Part shown: positions 8,569-17,099 of the stretch, piece by piece
Layout: the number at the start of each line of letters is the position of its first letter
Position numbering within the stretch: the stretch's first letter is position 1
Origin: Myxococcales bacterium
GTDB taxonomy: Bacteria; Lernaellota; Lernaellaia; Lernaellales; Lernaellaceae
Assembly: GCA_012517325.1 (NCBI GenBank)
Contig: JAAYVF010000060.1
Coordinates: 1 to 64,000, forward strand
DNA: 64,000 nucleotides
Reading direction: 5' to 3'
Translations under genes and position numbers: made by a program
Notes under the pieces: model-generated
The model's input: only the letters and a program-made list of their open reading frames with translations
Database searches by the model: none
Told to the model about the DNA's origin: nothing

Positions 8569-9209
8569 GGTTCGCCGTTTCCGACGCCATGAAACGTTTG
8601 CCGATGCAAGCAGCACGGCCCGTGCCGGCGCAGGGCGGCGAGGTGCTCGGGCGTGCCGTAGCCCTTGTTTTCGCGCCAATGATAAACGTCGAAGCGTTCG
8701 TGCAACCGCAGCATGATGTCGTCGCGCGTCACCTTGGCGACGATCGACGCCGCGGCGATCGACAGGCTCAACCGATCGCCCTTCACGATCGTCCGCTGTT
8801 CGAGCACGGTCGGCAGCCGCTGGTTGCCGTCGATCAACAGAAAATCGGGCCGGACCGGCAGATGCGCGACCGCCGCCAGCATGGCCTGTTTGGTTTCCGC
8901 GAGGATGTTCGTCCGGTCGATGCGCCGCGCGCTGCGCACGCCGACGCCGACGCCCAGGGCGGCGCGAAGAATCCGCGGCAACAGCTCGCGACGTTCCCGG
9001 TCGGTCAGCAGCTTGGAATCGGTCACGCCGGGCAGGTCGGCGTCCGGCGGCAGCACGACCGCCGCAGCCACCACCGGTCCGGCCAGACAACCCCGGCCGG
9101 CCTCGTCGATGCCCGCCACGCACAAACGACGCCGCCACAACAGCCGCTCGTGCAACAGCATGTCCGCCACCCGGTCGGCGGGCTCCAGTTCCAGGCCCGG
9201 TTGATTCAA
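8565..9209 (-). CDS. rnhB: Ribonuclease HII
   Basis: 214 residues from a TTG start. This start is chosen because a strong GGAGG lies 10 bases upstream and the resulting length matches the family (about 200-215); an in-frame ATG 96 bases earlier has no ribosome site. Catalytic acidic residues appear in GIDEAGRG, TDSKLL and LLIDGN, together with the GxxxGPVVAAAVVL stretch. The enzyme removes misincorporated ribonucleotides and RNA primers from DNA. It heads the rnhB-yraN-kinase-regulator run by stop/start overlaps. Confidence 0.95.
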   Translation of the reverse strand: MNQPGLELEPADRVADMLLHERLLWRRRLCVAGIDEAGRGCLAGPVVAAAVVLPPDADLPGVTDSKLLTDRERRELLPRILRAALGVGVGVRSARRIDRTNILAETKQAMLAAVAHLPVRPDFLLIDGNQRLPTVLEQRTIVKGDRLSLSIAAASIVAKVTRDDIMLRLHERFDVYHWRENKGYGTPEHLAALRRHGPCCLHRQTFHGVGNGEP

Positions 9210-9374
9210 ACCCGCGTTTCCTCCCCCGCCGACGAGCGGCCGGCCTCGCTCGAGGTTTCGGCCCGCGGACCCGATTCCGCCAAAATTACCGGCCGTTATC
9301 GGCACATGAATGCCGTTAGCTTACCGGTTTTAGCGGCGGGTGTCAAAAATTCGCTAGTCGCCGGCGAGGAATTT

Positions 9375-9962
9375 TTAAGGAAAGGTTTGCCAGGAACCGC
9401 CCCACCACGATTTGGTGGGCCTGGTGAATAGCTGAGTGAAAAGCTGGACATCGAACAAAAATCGCAAACCGACCTGGTGCCGCAATTGCAAGCCCTCGGC
9501 GTTGTCGCCCACCGGCGCATCCAGCCGGTAAAAAACGCCCGCCAGATGAACCTTGCCCTCGCGTGGCGTCGCGCCGGTTTCGATGGGGTAGTCGAACGCG
9601 ACCGCCGGGCCGATGGAGACGACCGAAAACTTGCCGATCGTCACCGCGAAGCTCGGGCCCAGGGTGAGATACTTGAAGCCGAGCCGCGCCTCGCCGCGCA
9701 GTTGGCCGGTTTGGGAAACCGGCATGGCACCGCCCTCCGCCTGCAGCATGAACGAAAAATCGCCAATGTGGCCGCAGCCCAGCCCGCCGCCGAGATAGGC
9801 GTCGGTGCTGTCGGAGATGTCGTCTTTTTCCGGTAGGAACTGCCCGGCGGCCGTCAGAAACGGCCCGAACGACAGCCAATAGTTCTCGCCGGCCGGCGTC
9901 GCCCACGCCGCCGCCGCGCAGCCGAGTATAAGAATCGTCGCCAGCCGGATCGCTCTCATCAT
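9375..9962 (-). CDS. Exported beta-rich protein, possibly a small outer-membrane barrel
   Basis: 195 residues with a signal peptide (residues 1-22, MMRAIRLATILILG through AWATPAG). The mature chain consists of Gly- and aromatic-rich strands (LRGEARLGFKYLTLGPSFAV, SIGPAVAFDYPIETG), like a small outer-membrane barrel, although it ends in Pro instead of a terminal aromatic. Two ATGs occur in tandem at the start and only a weak AGGTAAT lies upstream. It stands between rnhB and the cytochrome genes without overlaps. I do not recognise the family. Confidence 0.7.
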   Translation of the reverse strand: MMRAIRLATILILGCAAAAWATPAGENYWLSFGPFLTAAGQFLPEKDDISDSTDAYLGGGLGCGHIGDFSFMLQAEGGAMPVSQTGQLRGEARLGFKYLTLGPSFAVTIGKFSVVSIGPAVAFDYPIETGATPREGKVHLAGVFYRLDAPVGDNAEGLQLRHQVGLRFLFDVQLFTQLFTRPTKSWWGGSWQTFP

Positions 9963-10075
9963 GGATTACCTGCAAGCTGATTTCGCCGAATTATAATCGC
10001 GGTTCGGCCGACATGCCAGCAAGTGGGATTCGCCCGCCAGGTCTTGCCCAAGCAAACGTCGGTCGCGCCTATAAA

Positions 10076-10102
10076 AAAACCCGGGGACAAGCCCCGGGTT
10101 TT
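10076..10102 (-). terminator. Rho-independent terminator after the c3 cytochrome gene
   Basis: An 11-bp perfect stem (AAAACCCGGGG with CCCCGGGTTTT) around a five-base loop is followed, on the minus strand, by a run of T residues (A at 10073-10079 on the plus strand). It starts about 20 bases after the cytochrome stop codon and is the cleanest terminator in the window. Confidence 0.9.
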
Positions 10103-10120
10103 AGCAAAACTAAAAATCAA

Positions 10121-10453
10121 TCAACCGGCGTGGCAACCCGCACAAGAGGTCGGGCCTTTGCCGGCGGCCGTGTGGCAAGCTTTGCACTGTTTGTGGAAAG
10201 CGTCTTTGCCTTTCAGACCGTTGGCTTTCGAGCCGGTGGCGTCATGGCAGCCTTTGCAATTGGTGTTTTGACCGGTGTGGTGGCATTTCTTGCAATCGTT
10301 GGCGGCATAACCGGCATGCGCCTTGTGCGTGAACTTCACCACTTTGGCCGCGCCGCCCTTCGACATCTCGATGACGTCGGTGACGGCCAGCGCCGCGCCG
10401 GCGATAGCCATGACAAAGGCCACCGCGATGATCCCTGCCAATGCTCTCTTCAT
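10121..10453 (-). CDS. Tetraheme cytochrome c3, PpcA-like
   Basis: 110 residues from an ATG with AAAGGAGG 5 bases upstream. The signal peptide is residues 1-23 (cut after GAALA), leaving a mature protein of about 87 residues. Four CXXCH haem sites are present (CKKCH, CKGCH, CKACH, CAGCH). There are exactly four further histidines (FTHKAH, the second H of CHH, and AFH), enough for bis-His ligation of all four haems. VKFTHKAH and DCKKCH recall the triheme c7 PpcA family of Geobacter, but an extra haem motif (CKGCH) is inserted, as in class III c3. Probably a periplasmic electron shuttle for the membrane c/b fusion encoded just upstream. Confidence 0.93.
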   Translation of the reverse strand: MKRALAGIIAVAFVMAIAGAALAVTDVIEMSKGGAAKVVKFTHKAHAGYAANDCKKCHHTGQNTNCKGCHDATGSKANGLKGKDAFHKQCKACHTAAGKGPTSCAGCHAG

Positions 10454-10525
10454 GTGTTCCTCCTTTATCGACAAACCAATACAGACTTGCTAATGCAAGG
10501 GTTGCATCCCCGATACCGGTATTCA

Positions 10526-12562
10526 TTATTGCATATTCAAGTCGGCTTGGCTAGCGCTTTTTCTGCGGGCGATTTCCGCTTCCCGTTTGATCCGCTCCAG
10601 TTCAAGCGGATGCTCGTGCTCCATCTGCTCCTCGGTCATTTTGCCGGTCAGCCAGTGCGTGGCCATCGGCGCGACATCCGGATTGCACAATACGGAATAG
10701 AAATGCCAGATGATGATGGCCAGTGTCGCGAGAATGGCTTCCATGTAATGGACGATATTGGCGACGTCAATGGCCCAAAGTGGAAGGAATTTCAGGAATA
10801 ATTCCTCGAACCACAACATCAGGCCGGTGAGCACCATGACCACCGTCCCCCAGACCATCGCCAGATATTCCATCTTTTCGATATAGGAAAAACGATCGAA
10901 TTTTGGCTTCTTTTTCCAGAGGCCCAGGTTGTAGGCGAGCATGTAAACCATGTCGTAGGCGTCTTTCATGTTCGGCAACATGCCCGTGAAATAACCCCGG
11001 CCGCGGCGGGTCAAGGCCACCCAATAGGTATGATAAATCGCCCAGATGATCATCAAAATCGCGGCGAAGCGGTGCACGTAGGCGCGGATCGTCTCATTCA
11101 GTTCGCCCGATAAACCGGGAATCGTCCAGCCGAAGACCAGAGCGAAACCGGAAATAACCAACAGGCTGAAACTGAACATCAGCAAGAGGTGTTGGTAGCG
11201 TTCGTTCCGGCTCAGGCGATCATATTCGCCCATCGCTTTCATCCGCCGGACGTGCGCCCGAATTTTTTTCAGCCAGTCGAGCAGGTTGTGCAACAGCATG
11301 AAGCCGAGCACCGACGGGATCAGCGCGAGGTAGGCCCAGCGGACCCAGTACTGAACCTTCTCGCCGATCGTGCCGGCGTTTTCGCCGATCGACGGGTGAA
11401 CCTTGCCCACGGCCGCGCCTTTGCCGATTCCCGGGTGGCACGCGCCGCACGTGGCGACGAGATTGTTCGGGTGGATGGAACTGCGCGGATCGGCGCTGGA
11501 AAGAATGGCGTGCGCGCCGTGACAACTGGCGCAACCGGCGGCGCGCAAGTCGCCCTTTTTCATCGCCAGGCCGTGGAAGCTGCCGGTGTAACTTTGCGTC
11601 GTGGAGCGGATGCCGAAACGATCGTTGATCCGCTCGGCCTGGTGGCATTCGCCGCAGACGTTTTCCACGCTCCGGTAACCGTAAACCTGCGAGTTTTTAT
11701 CTTTGACCGCGCGGATGTTGTGGCTGCCGTGGCAATCGTTGCAGGTCGGGCTGGACAAGTTGCCGCGCTTGATCGCGGCGCCGTGCACGCTCAGTTCGAA
11801 ATCCTGCCGTTCCTTTTGGTGGCACTTGCCGCAATTCTCGGCAAGATTGGCCTTGCCGGTTTTGCCGCCGTAGATTTGCGCTTCGTGGCTGTCGTGGCAG
11901 TCGTTGCAGGTGGCGTTGATTTTCTTGCCGTCCTTGCGCTGGGCGTGAATGCTTTGCGCCCATTCGTCGAACGCCTGATTGCGGGGCTGGTCGGGCATTT
12001 TGCCCTTGGCGTGACAGGCGCCGCAATTCTGCGCCATCTTCTCCCGGTTGGTACGGGAATTCGCGTCGGTCGAGGAAAGAATCGCGTGTCCGCCGTGGCA
12101 ATCGGCGCAGACGGGGCCCAGCGAATTGCCGGCCTGACGGGCGCTGAAATGCGCCGACCGTTCGTAGGCCTTGGCCGAGTCGTCGTGGCACTGGGCGCAA
12201 TGCACGCCGGAAAGTTTGGCCGCGTGATTGAGTTTGGCGATGTCGGCGTGGCACAGCAGGCAATCCGCGCCGTGCACGGATTTTTTCAGCGCTTCCAGAT
12301 CGGTTTTCATCGCCACGCCGGCGCGCGCCGGGTCCGCCTTGGGATAAGCCGGCCGCCAGTCGGGCGGCACCGCGTCCACCATACCGGCGCGATCTTCCGG
12401 TCCGGCGCCGTCGATCGTGCCGTCGTGACAGCCCATGCATTCGGCGGCGGTCGGCTTCGGAGGCGGCGCTGCCTGGCCCCAGGCGTGGGCGGGTGTGAAG
12501 AGCGCCAACACGATTCCACAAAGGATCGCGTAAACACCTAAAAATAAGCCCGTTTTCCGCAT
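10526..12562 (-). CDS. Multiheme c/b fusion, CbcL-like quinone-cytochrome oxidoreductase
   Basis: 678 residues from an ATG with GAGGG 9 bases upstream; an ATG 30 bases earlier lacks a site. After a signal sequence (1-30) there are eleven CXXCH haem c motifs between residues 42 and 376, then a membrane domain with five hydrophobic helices. These carry histidines suited to two b haems (LLHNLL, VHRFAA, IYHTYW, VHYMEA, IWHFYS), as in formate-dehydrogenase-gamma/HydC-type cytochrome b. This architecture matches CbcL of Geobacter, which has nine c haems and passes quinol electrons to periplasmic cytochromes during low-potential metal reduction. Eleven haems is an expansion. It is followed 72 bases later by the c3 gene. 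The respiratory role is inferred from architecture. Confidence 0.92.
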   Translation of the reverse strand: MRKTGLFLGVYAILCGIVLALFTPAHAWGQAAPPPKPTAAECMGCHDGTIDGAGPEDRAGMVDAVPPDWRPAYPKADPARAGVAMKTDLEALKKSVHGADCLLCHADIAKLNHAAKLSGVHCAQCHDDSAKAYERSAHFSARQAGNSLGPVCADCHGGHAILSSTDANSRTNREKMAQNCGACHAKGKMPDQPRNQAFDEWAQSIHAQRKDGKKINATCNDCHDSHEAQIYGGKTGKANLAENCGKCHQKERQDFELSVHGAAIKRGNLSSPTCNDCHGSHNIRAVKDKNSQVYGYRSVENVCGECHQAERINDRFGIRSTTQSYTGSFHGLAMKKGDLRAAGCASCHGAHAILSSADPRSSIHPNNLVATCGACHPGIGKGAAVGKVHPSIGENAGTIGEKVQYWVRWAYLALIPSVLGFMLLHNLLDWLKKIRAHVRRMKAMGEYDRLSRNERYQHLLLMFSFSLLVISGFALVFGWTIPGLSGELNETIRAYVHRFAAILMIIWAIYHTYWVALTRRGRGYFTGMLPNMKDAYDMVYMLAYNLGLWKKKPKFDRFSYIEKMEYLAMVWGTVVMVLTGLMLWFEELFLKFLPLWAIDVANIVHYMEAILATLAIIIWHFYSVLCNPDVAPMATHWLTGKMTEEQMEHEHPLELERIKREAEIARRKSASQADLNMQ

Positions 12563-12659
12563 GCGGGTTCGCCCTCTCGATGAGTGAAACATTGCTGGAA
12601 GGGTACGGGGCTGTACTCAAAAAGTCAACAAATTGATGAATTTTATTTTACGCACCCGG

Positions 12660-13850
12660 TCACAATTCAAGTAAAGCGCGCCGGATCCGTTCCAGTCCTT
12701 TTTCAATCTGATCCATCGAGGTCGCATAACTGAGCCGGATGTTGGCATCCTGCCCGAAACCGATGCCCGGCACGGCGGCCACTTGCACCGCGTCGAGCAA
12801 GTACTCGCACATCGCCAGGGAACCGTCGATCGTCTTCCCCTGGTAGGTCTTGCCGTAGTAGGAACTGACTTTCGGAAAGACGTAGAAAGCGCCCTCGGGA
12901 TTGAAACATTCCACCCCCGGAATGTTCCGCAGAAACTCGACCATCACGTTGCGCCGTTTCGCGAACATCGCCACCATCTCCCGAATGATATCCGGCGAAC
13001 CCTTCAGCGCCGCGATCGCGCCGGCCTGGGCGAAACTCGTGGCGTTGCTGGTGGATTGGCTGAGCAGGCGGCTCATCATCTCGATCAGCGGTTCCGGCCC
13101 GACGGCCCACCCGATGCGCCAGCCGGTCATCGCGTAGGTTTTCGAGGCGCCGGAAACGATGATCGTGCGTTCGAACAGATCATTGCCGACGGTGGGGAAG
13201 CTGACGAATTCAAAGCCGTCGTAGACCAGGTATTCATAAATTTCGTCGGCGATCACCCACAGGTTTTTCTCGCGCGCGACTTCGGCGAGCGCTTCGAGTT
13301 CGCGCCGCGAGTAGGTCGCGCCGGTCGGGTTGCTGGGGCTGTTGAGCACGAGCACCTTGGTGCGCGGCGTGATGGCGGCGCGCAATTGTTCGGCCGACAA
13401 GCGGAACGAAGTGCTCTCGTCGGTCGGCAGAATCACGGCCTCGCCTTCCGCCAGCCAGACCATTTCGGGGTAGCTCACCCAGTAGGGCGCGGGGATGATC
13501 ACCTCGTCGCCCGGATCGAGCAGCAATTGAAAAACATTGTACAACGCGTGCTTGGCGCCGCAGCAGATCGCCACGTTTTTCGGGCTCGCCGGCAGGCCGT
13601 ACCGGCTTTGGTAGAAGTCCGCCACCGCCTGGCGCAATTGCGGCATGCCCGCCGCCGGCGTGTAACGAGTCAGGCCCTCGTTCAAGCCCTTGATGGCCGC
13701 GTCGCGGATGTGCGGCGGGGTGTCGAAATCCGGTTCGCCGGCTCCGAAGCCCACCACGTCCAACCCTTGCGCCTTGAGCGCCTTGGCCTTGGCGTCGACG
13801 GCCAGGGTGATCGATGGATTCAATTTGGCGATGCGTTTGGCGAATGGCAT
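12660..13850 (-). CDS. aspC: Aspartate aminotransferase (PLP class I, bacterial Ib type)
   Basis: 396 residues, typical length. Characteristic elements are GAGEPDFDTP near the N terminus, the NSPSNPTG loop, ADEIYEYLVYDG, the PLP lysine K237 in SGASKTYAMTGWR, and the Arg that binds the substrate carboxylate in NIRLSYATS. It transfers the amino group between aspartate/glutamate and their keto acids. Some members of this subgroup also accept prephenate, so the exact substrate is not certain. The gene is third in the rsmD-coaD-aminotransferase run, 16 bases after coaD. Confidence 0.95.
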   Translation of the reverse strand: MPFAKRIAKLNPSITLAVDAKAKALKAQGLDVVGFGAGEPDFDTPPHIRDAAIKGLNEGLTRYTPAAGMPQLRQAVADFYQSRYGLPASPKNVAICCGAKHALYNVFQLLLDPGDEVIIPAPYWVSYPEMVWLAEGEAVILPTDESTSFRLSAEQLRAAITPRTKVLVLNSPSNPTGATYSRRELEALAEVAREKNLWVIADEIYEYLVYDGFEFVSFPTVGNDLFERTIIVSGASKTYAMTGWRIGWAVGPEPLIEMMSRLLSQSTSNATSFAQAGAIAALKGSPDIIREMVAMFAKRRNVMVEFLRNIPGVECFNPEGAFYVFPKVSSYYGKTYQGKTIDGSLAMCEYLLDAVQVAAVPGIGFGQDANIRLSYATSMDQIEKGLERIRRALLEL

Positions 13851-13866
13851 GGCGCGCTCCTTGTGC

Positions 13867-14367
13867 CTAGGACAGGTGTTCCTGCTGCACCTGATCGACT
13901 TTTTCTTTCAGCCGTTGCAGGACATTCGGCGGCACCATGCTGGAGACGTCGCCGCCGAAGAAAACGATTTCCTTGACCATGCGGGAAGACAGGTAAATGT
14001 ACGGTTCGCTGGCCATCAGGCAAAGGGTTTCGACGTTGGGCTGCAGATTGCGGTTGGTGATGGCCATCTGGAATTCGTAGTCGAAATCGGAAATCGCGCG
14101 CAGCCCGCGGATCACCACCTTGGCGCCGACGCGGTTCAGGTAATGGATCAACAGATCGTCGAAGCTCTCGACGCGGATTTTTGTGTTGCCCAACGCTTCC
14201 CGGATCAATTCGATCCGTTCGGCGGCGGTGAACAAGGTCTTTTTGCGTGGATTGACGGCCACGGCGACGATCAGGTTTTCGAACACGCAATGCGCGCGCT
14301 TGATCAGATCGACGTGCCCGTTGGTGATCGGATCGAAGCTTCCCGGATAAACGGCTAGCTTGGACAT
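13867..14367 (-). CDS. coaD: Phosphopantetheine adenylyltransferase
   Basis: 166 residues. The N-terminal YPGSFDPITNGHVDLI has the TxGH nucleotidyltransferase motif, and later segments (VVIRGLRAISDFDYEFQMA, YIYLSSRMVKEI) are diagnostic for CoaD. It makes dephospho-CoA from 4'-phosphopantetheine and ATP in coenzyme A synthesis. It overlaps the end of rsmD by 13 bases, a neighbour pair seen in very many bacteria. Confidence 0.97.
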   Translation of the reverse strand: MSKLAVYPGSFDPITNGHVDLIKRAHCVFENLIVAVAVNPRKKTLFTAAERIELIREALGNTKIRVESFDDLLIHYLNRVGAKVVIRGLRAISDFDYEFQMAITNRNLQPNVETLCLMASEPYIYLSSRMVKEIVFFGGDVSSMVPPNVLQRLKEKVDQVQQEHLS

Positions 14368-14924
14368 GTTTCCCCTTCCATTCGCAATTTGAAAAAGGTC
14401 ACCATGGAATCGCCGTAGCGGCGCTCGTCATACACCGCAAACGCCGCCGGGGCGGTCAACGCCTCTTTCGGATGCCGCTTGACGATCACCAGCCCCTCCG
14501 GCTTGACCAGCCGGCCGGCGGCGGTCGCCTGGAGCGCTTCGACCAGCAGGTGTTTCGGATACGGCGGATCCAGAAAAACCAGGTCGAACGGACCATCCTT
14601 TCCCAAGTGGTGTGCGGCGCGGATGAAATCCGCGGTCATCACCCGGGCGCGGTCGGCCAGCCGCCATTCCGCGAGCAACTCCTCCAGATAGCCGGCGGTG
14701 GGCCGATGCTGCTCCACGAAAACCACTTCGGCCGCGCCGCGCGACAGGCACTCCAGGCCCAACAACCCCGTTCCGGCAAAGGCGTCCAGCACCCGGGCGT
14801 CGGGCAGGCGCGACAACAGAATGCTGAAAATAGCCTCGCGAACCCGTTCCAGCGCCGGCCGCAAATGTCGAGACGCGGGTGTGTGAATCCGCCTGCCCCG
14901 CAAACTCCCGCCGGTGATGCGCAA
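14355..14924 (-). CDS. rsmD: 16S rRNA (guanine966-N2)-methyltransferase
   Basis: 189 residues from a TTG start selected because GGGAGG lies 8 bases upstream and the family begins with LRITGGSLRGR. An ATG 45 bases earlier would add a non-conserved leader. The SAM-binding motif DAFAGTGLLGLECLSRGA and the catalytic DPPYPK motif (in VFLDPPYP) are both present. Acts on the small ribosomal subunit. First gene of the run with coaD, behind a good promoter. Confidence 0.95.
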   Translation of the reverse strand: MRITGGSLRGRRIHTPASRHLRPALERVREAIFSILLSRLPDARVLDAFAGTGLLGLECLSRGAAEVVFVEQHRPTAGYLEELLAEWRLADRARVMTADFIRAAHHLGKDGPFDLVFLDPPYPKHLLVEALQATAAGRLVKPEGLVIVKRHPKEALTAPAAFAVYDERRYGDSMVTFFKLRMEGETCPS

Positions 14925-14984
14925 TGCTTCGTCCTCCCGGCGAACCGGCCCCTCAGCCCATTGTACCATCCGTTGGTTCCGCGC

Positions 14985-15013
14985 ATCTTAATCAAAGTCG
15001 GACGGCGTTTCAA
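14985..15013 (-). promoter_or_regulatory. Sigma-70-type promoter for rsmD-coaD-aspC
   Basis: On the minus strand, TTGAAA (15008-15013), a 17-base spacer and TAAGAT (14985-14990) form a near-consensus promoter about 60 bases ahead of the rsmD start. An 8-bp inverted repeat (CGGACGGC at 14999-15006 and GCCGTCCG at 15047-15054) overlaps the spacer and may be an operator. Confidence 0.65.
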
Positions 15014-15097
15014 CATAATCCTTATCGCATTTGGAAATGCTCGCAGGCCGTCCGCATGCGAAGAACTTATGACGCTATGTATAATCAGGCTGATCTG

Positions 15098-16084
15098 TCA
15101 GAGGCATGTCTCTCCAGGGTAGTATAACTCGGTGCCCGGGTTGCCTCCCTGTCCGTGGCAGAAGCCGTTCGGGTCGTCTTCGGTCGTGTCACCCGCGCAC
15201 AGGCCGTAGATGTTGAGCACCATGAAGGTCGGATCGTCGACCGATCCGTAGCATGGAGTCGCAAACTCCGGTGTAACGGTGTCCAGGTTCATGGTCGCGC
15301 CGGCGGGGATCATCGCAAAGACCAGCGCGGGTAAAAGAACGGTATACGATGAAAAGGTCGGCGTTACGAACAGGGAGATCGAATCGCCGTAGGCCACATT
15401 TTCGGCAACCTTGTCCGGCGTGATGGTTCGGAAGTTGATTTGATCCGTTTCAGCCGGCCACAGATATACGTCCATCGCCTGGGGCCTGATGTCCTGCAGC
15501 AGGTTGAGGATATTCAACGGCCACTGAACGTCCGGCGCGGTTGTCGTCAGAGGAAAGAACGACATATCCGGACCGTTGACTTCGTGCAATACATTGCTGA
15601 CCATACTTGTCGTATTCACCGCCAGGTCGAACTCGAGGGTGTCCCGGCTGGCGTCTTCGATCACCAGCGTCGCCGTGTAGTGTCCGGCCGGCAGGTGCAT
15701 CCAGCAGGCTCCTTCATTGCCGCTCGGCACCCGCAAATGCAGATCGGCACCGTCGAGCAGCATTTCGTAAGCGGATTCCGGATCGAACTTGAAAAACCTG
15801 GTGCGAAGTGTTGCTTTATCGGCCACGGGTTGCCAACTGTCGTTCTGGGCCGCATGGTTTGTGCAAGCGTCCATGTAAATATCGGGTGTAGTGTCGTCGT
15901 TATCGTCGTCGGTATCATTGTCATCGTCGGGCGATGAATCGTCGTCATCGACAGGCGAATCGTCGTCCGACCCGGTGCAATCGCATTTGCAACAATCGCA
16001 GTCGTCTTCACGGGAGCAGCCGAGGAAAAAAAGAAAAGCGAGGAGAGCGGCGCACACCAGAACGTAAATTATCAAATAGCGCAT
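15098..16084 (-). CDS. Lipoprotein with Cys cluster and Asp-rich linker
   Basis: 328 residues from an ATG with AAGGACGG upstream. A hydrophobic N terminus ends at FLGC (Cys23). It is followed immediately by a cluster of five more cysteines in EDDCDCCKCDCTG, then about 30 residues almost entirely Asp, Ser, Pro and Asn. The globular part has beta-strand character. DIRPQAMDVYLWPAETD recalls the start of DUF4397-like beta sandwiches, and two further Cys pairs lie near the C terminus. Probably surface or periplasm-facing and tethered by the acidic linker, which could bind calcium. The Cys cluster could bind a metal. Function unknown. Confidence 0.8.
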   Translation of the reverse strand: MRYLIIYVLVCAALLAFLFFLGCSREDDCDCCKCDCTGSDDDSPVDDDDSSPDDDNDTDDDNDDTTPDIYMDACTNHAAQNDSWQPVADKATLRTRFFKFDPESAYEMLLDGADLHLRVPSGNEGACWMHLPAGHYTATLVIEDASRDTLEFDLAVNTTSMVSNVLHEVNGPDMSFFPLTTTAPDVQWPLNILNLLQDIRPQAMDVYLWPAETDQINFRTITPDKVAENVAYGDSISLFVTPTFSSYTVLLPALVFAMIPAGATMNLDTVTPEFATPCYGSVDDPTFMVLNIYGLCAGDTTEDDPNGFCHGQGGNPGTELYYPGETCL

Positions 16085-16503
16085 GATTACCGTCCTTTTG
16101 TGCCGGTTCAGCCTGAAATGGACTGAAGCCGTTTTTTGCTAGCGCAAAGGCGCATTCCTTTGCACCGGCGTTTTTCGCACGTCGAGCCTGGGTTTTCTGA
16201 AGCATCGAGGGTCTATCGTCCGATGGGATTTCGGACGGGACCGTGGAAGCCCGCGCCTCCACGCTCCACTTATCGGCTCGATGATCCACGCTGAGTTACC
16301 CATTGGTGGGTTGCTCTCCACGCTTTTTAAAGCTCAGGATGTAGTGAGACCGTCGAAACACAGCAGAACCCACCTCATTATCGCCTGTCGCTCGTCACCT
16401 CACCGCCATCGCAAGGATCGACTTTCAACTGGCACTCCAGGAAAAGACGGATTGAATTATACCATTAAGGAAAATTATTCTCGCACAAATTGTTGATGCC
16501 CTT
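16085..16503. other. Intergenic stretch without a supported gene
   Basis: About 420 bases ahead of the lipoprotein gene. The short frames that exist have neither ribosome sites nor recognisable sequence. The part from 16440 to 16500 is AT-rich. I see no terminator or RNA gene in it. Confidence 0.5.
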
Positions 16504-16972
16504 TCAACCCTTTGTCAATCTCATGTTTTCCTCAATCCGCTTTTTCAAGAACCGATAGACCGTGGACAGGTCCTTCGCCATCATCTCCTTGGGCTTGAGC
16601 TTACCAATCCCGAACTACTTGATTTTTACTTCGAGTTCCTCGCCCTTGAGCATGAAATGCGGCTTGGCGGGGTTGGGTTCGAGCTTCTCCAGTTCCGCAG
16701 GGATTCGACCTTGCTCACCCCGCCCTGAGTCCATTCGAAGGGCCATGAATTGCGACTTCGTCTTGGCGATGGAGATGCCGTGCTTCTTCATAATCGATGG
16801 GGGGATTCTACTTGCCAGGAAGCTTGATGAAGTCGCCATTGGTCCGATAAATCGAAATGCAGCGCTTTTTGCGCGCGTCTTGCAGAAGAGGCCGCCGCCT
16901 CTCCTGAATACGATCCGACAACCTGATCCGCTGTAACTCCCGGGGAGCCATCGAAATCATGTCCTTCTTCAT
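16504..16972 (-). pseudogene. Decayed insertion-sequence-like remnant
   Basis: From an ATG at 16972 a 54-residue piece reads MISMAPRELQRIRLSDRIQE and onward. This resembles the start of ISNCY-type transposases, which begin with an MxxKELxRLxVLxRVxxG-like helix. It stops at 16808. A second frame begins further along (MKKHGISIAKTKSQFMALRM) and is interrupted by an in-frame TAG at 16615. It then continues to a TGA at 16504 with LSTVYRFLKKRIEENMRLTK. Broken frames plus the repeats just upstream suggest a degraded mobile element. The family call is tentative. Confidence 0.45.
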
Positions 16973-16973
16973 G

Positions 16974-17018
16974 GGGGACATAATCGCTAAGCAGTTACAG
17001 GGGACAAAGTCGCTAAGC
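16974..17018. repeat. Two 19-bp direct repeats, IS-end-like
   Basis: GGGGACATAATCGCTAAGC (16974-16992) and GGGGACAAAGTCGCTAAGC (17000-17018) differ at two positions and are spaced 26 bases apart. They abut the start of the remnant reading frame. Multiple short repeats with a GGGGACA..TCGCTAA core are typical of the ends of some transposases of the ISNCY kind, where they bind transposase. Confidence 0.6.
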
Positions 17019-17099
17019 TAATACAATGCTCGATTTCTCTCTTGCGTCGCCGGTCCCATTTCGCTAGGGTGGATAAAAATCAAAACCAGGAGAGTGATC

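Noticed and set aside
16562-16936. Plus-strand frame beginning MDRSFAIISLGLSLPIPN
   Set aside because: Opposite a decayed transposase-like frame, no ribosome site, no recognisable motif.
16974-17018. Possible CRISPR array
   Set aside because: Only two repeats with a 7-base spacer; better explained as transposon end repeats.
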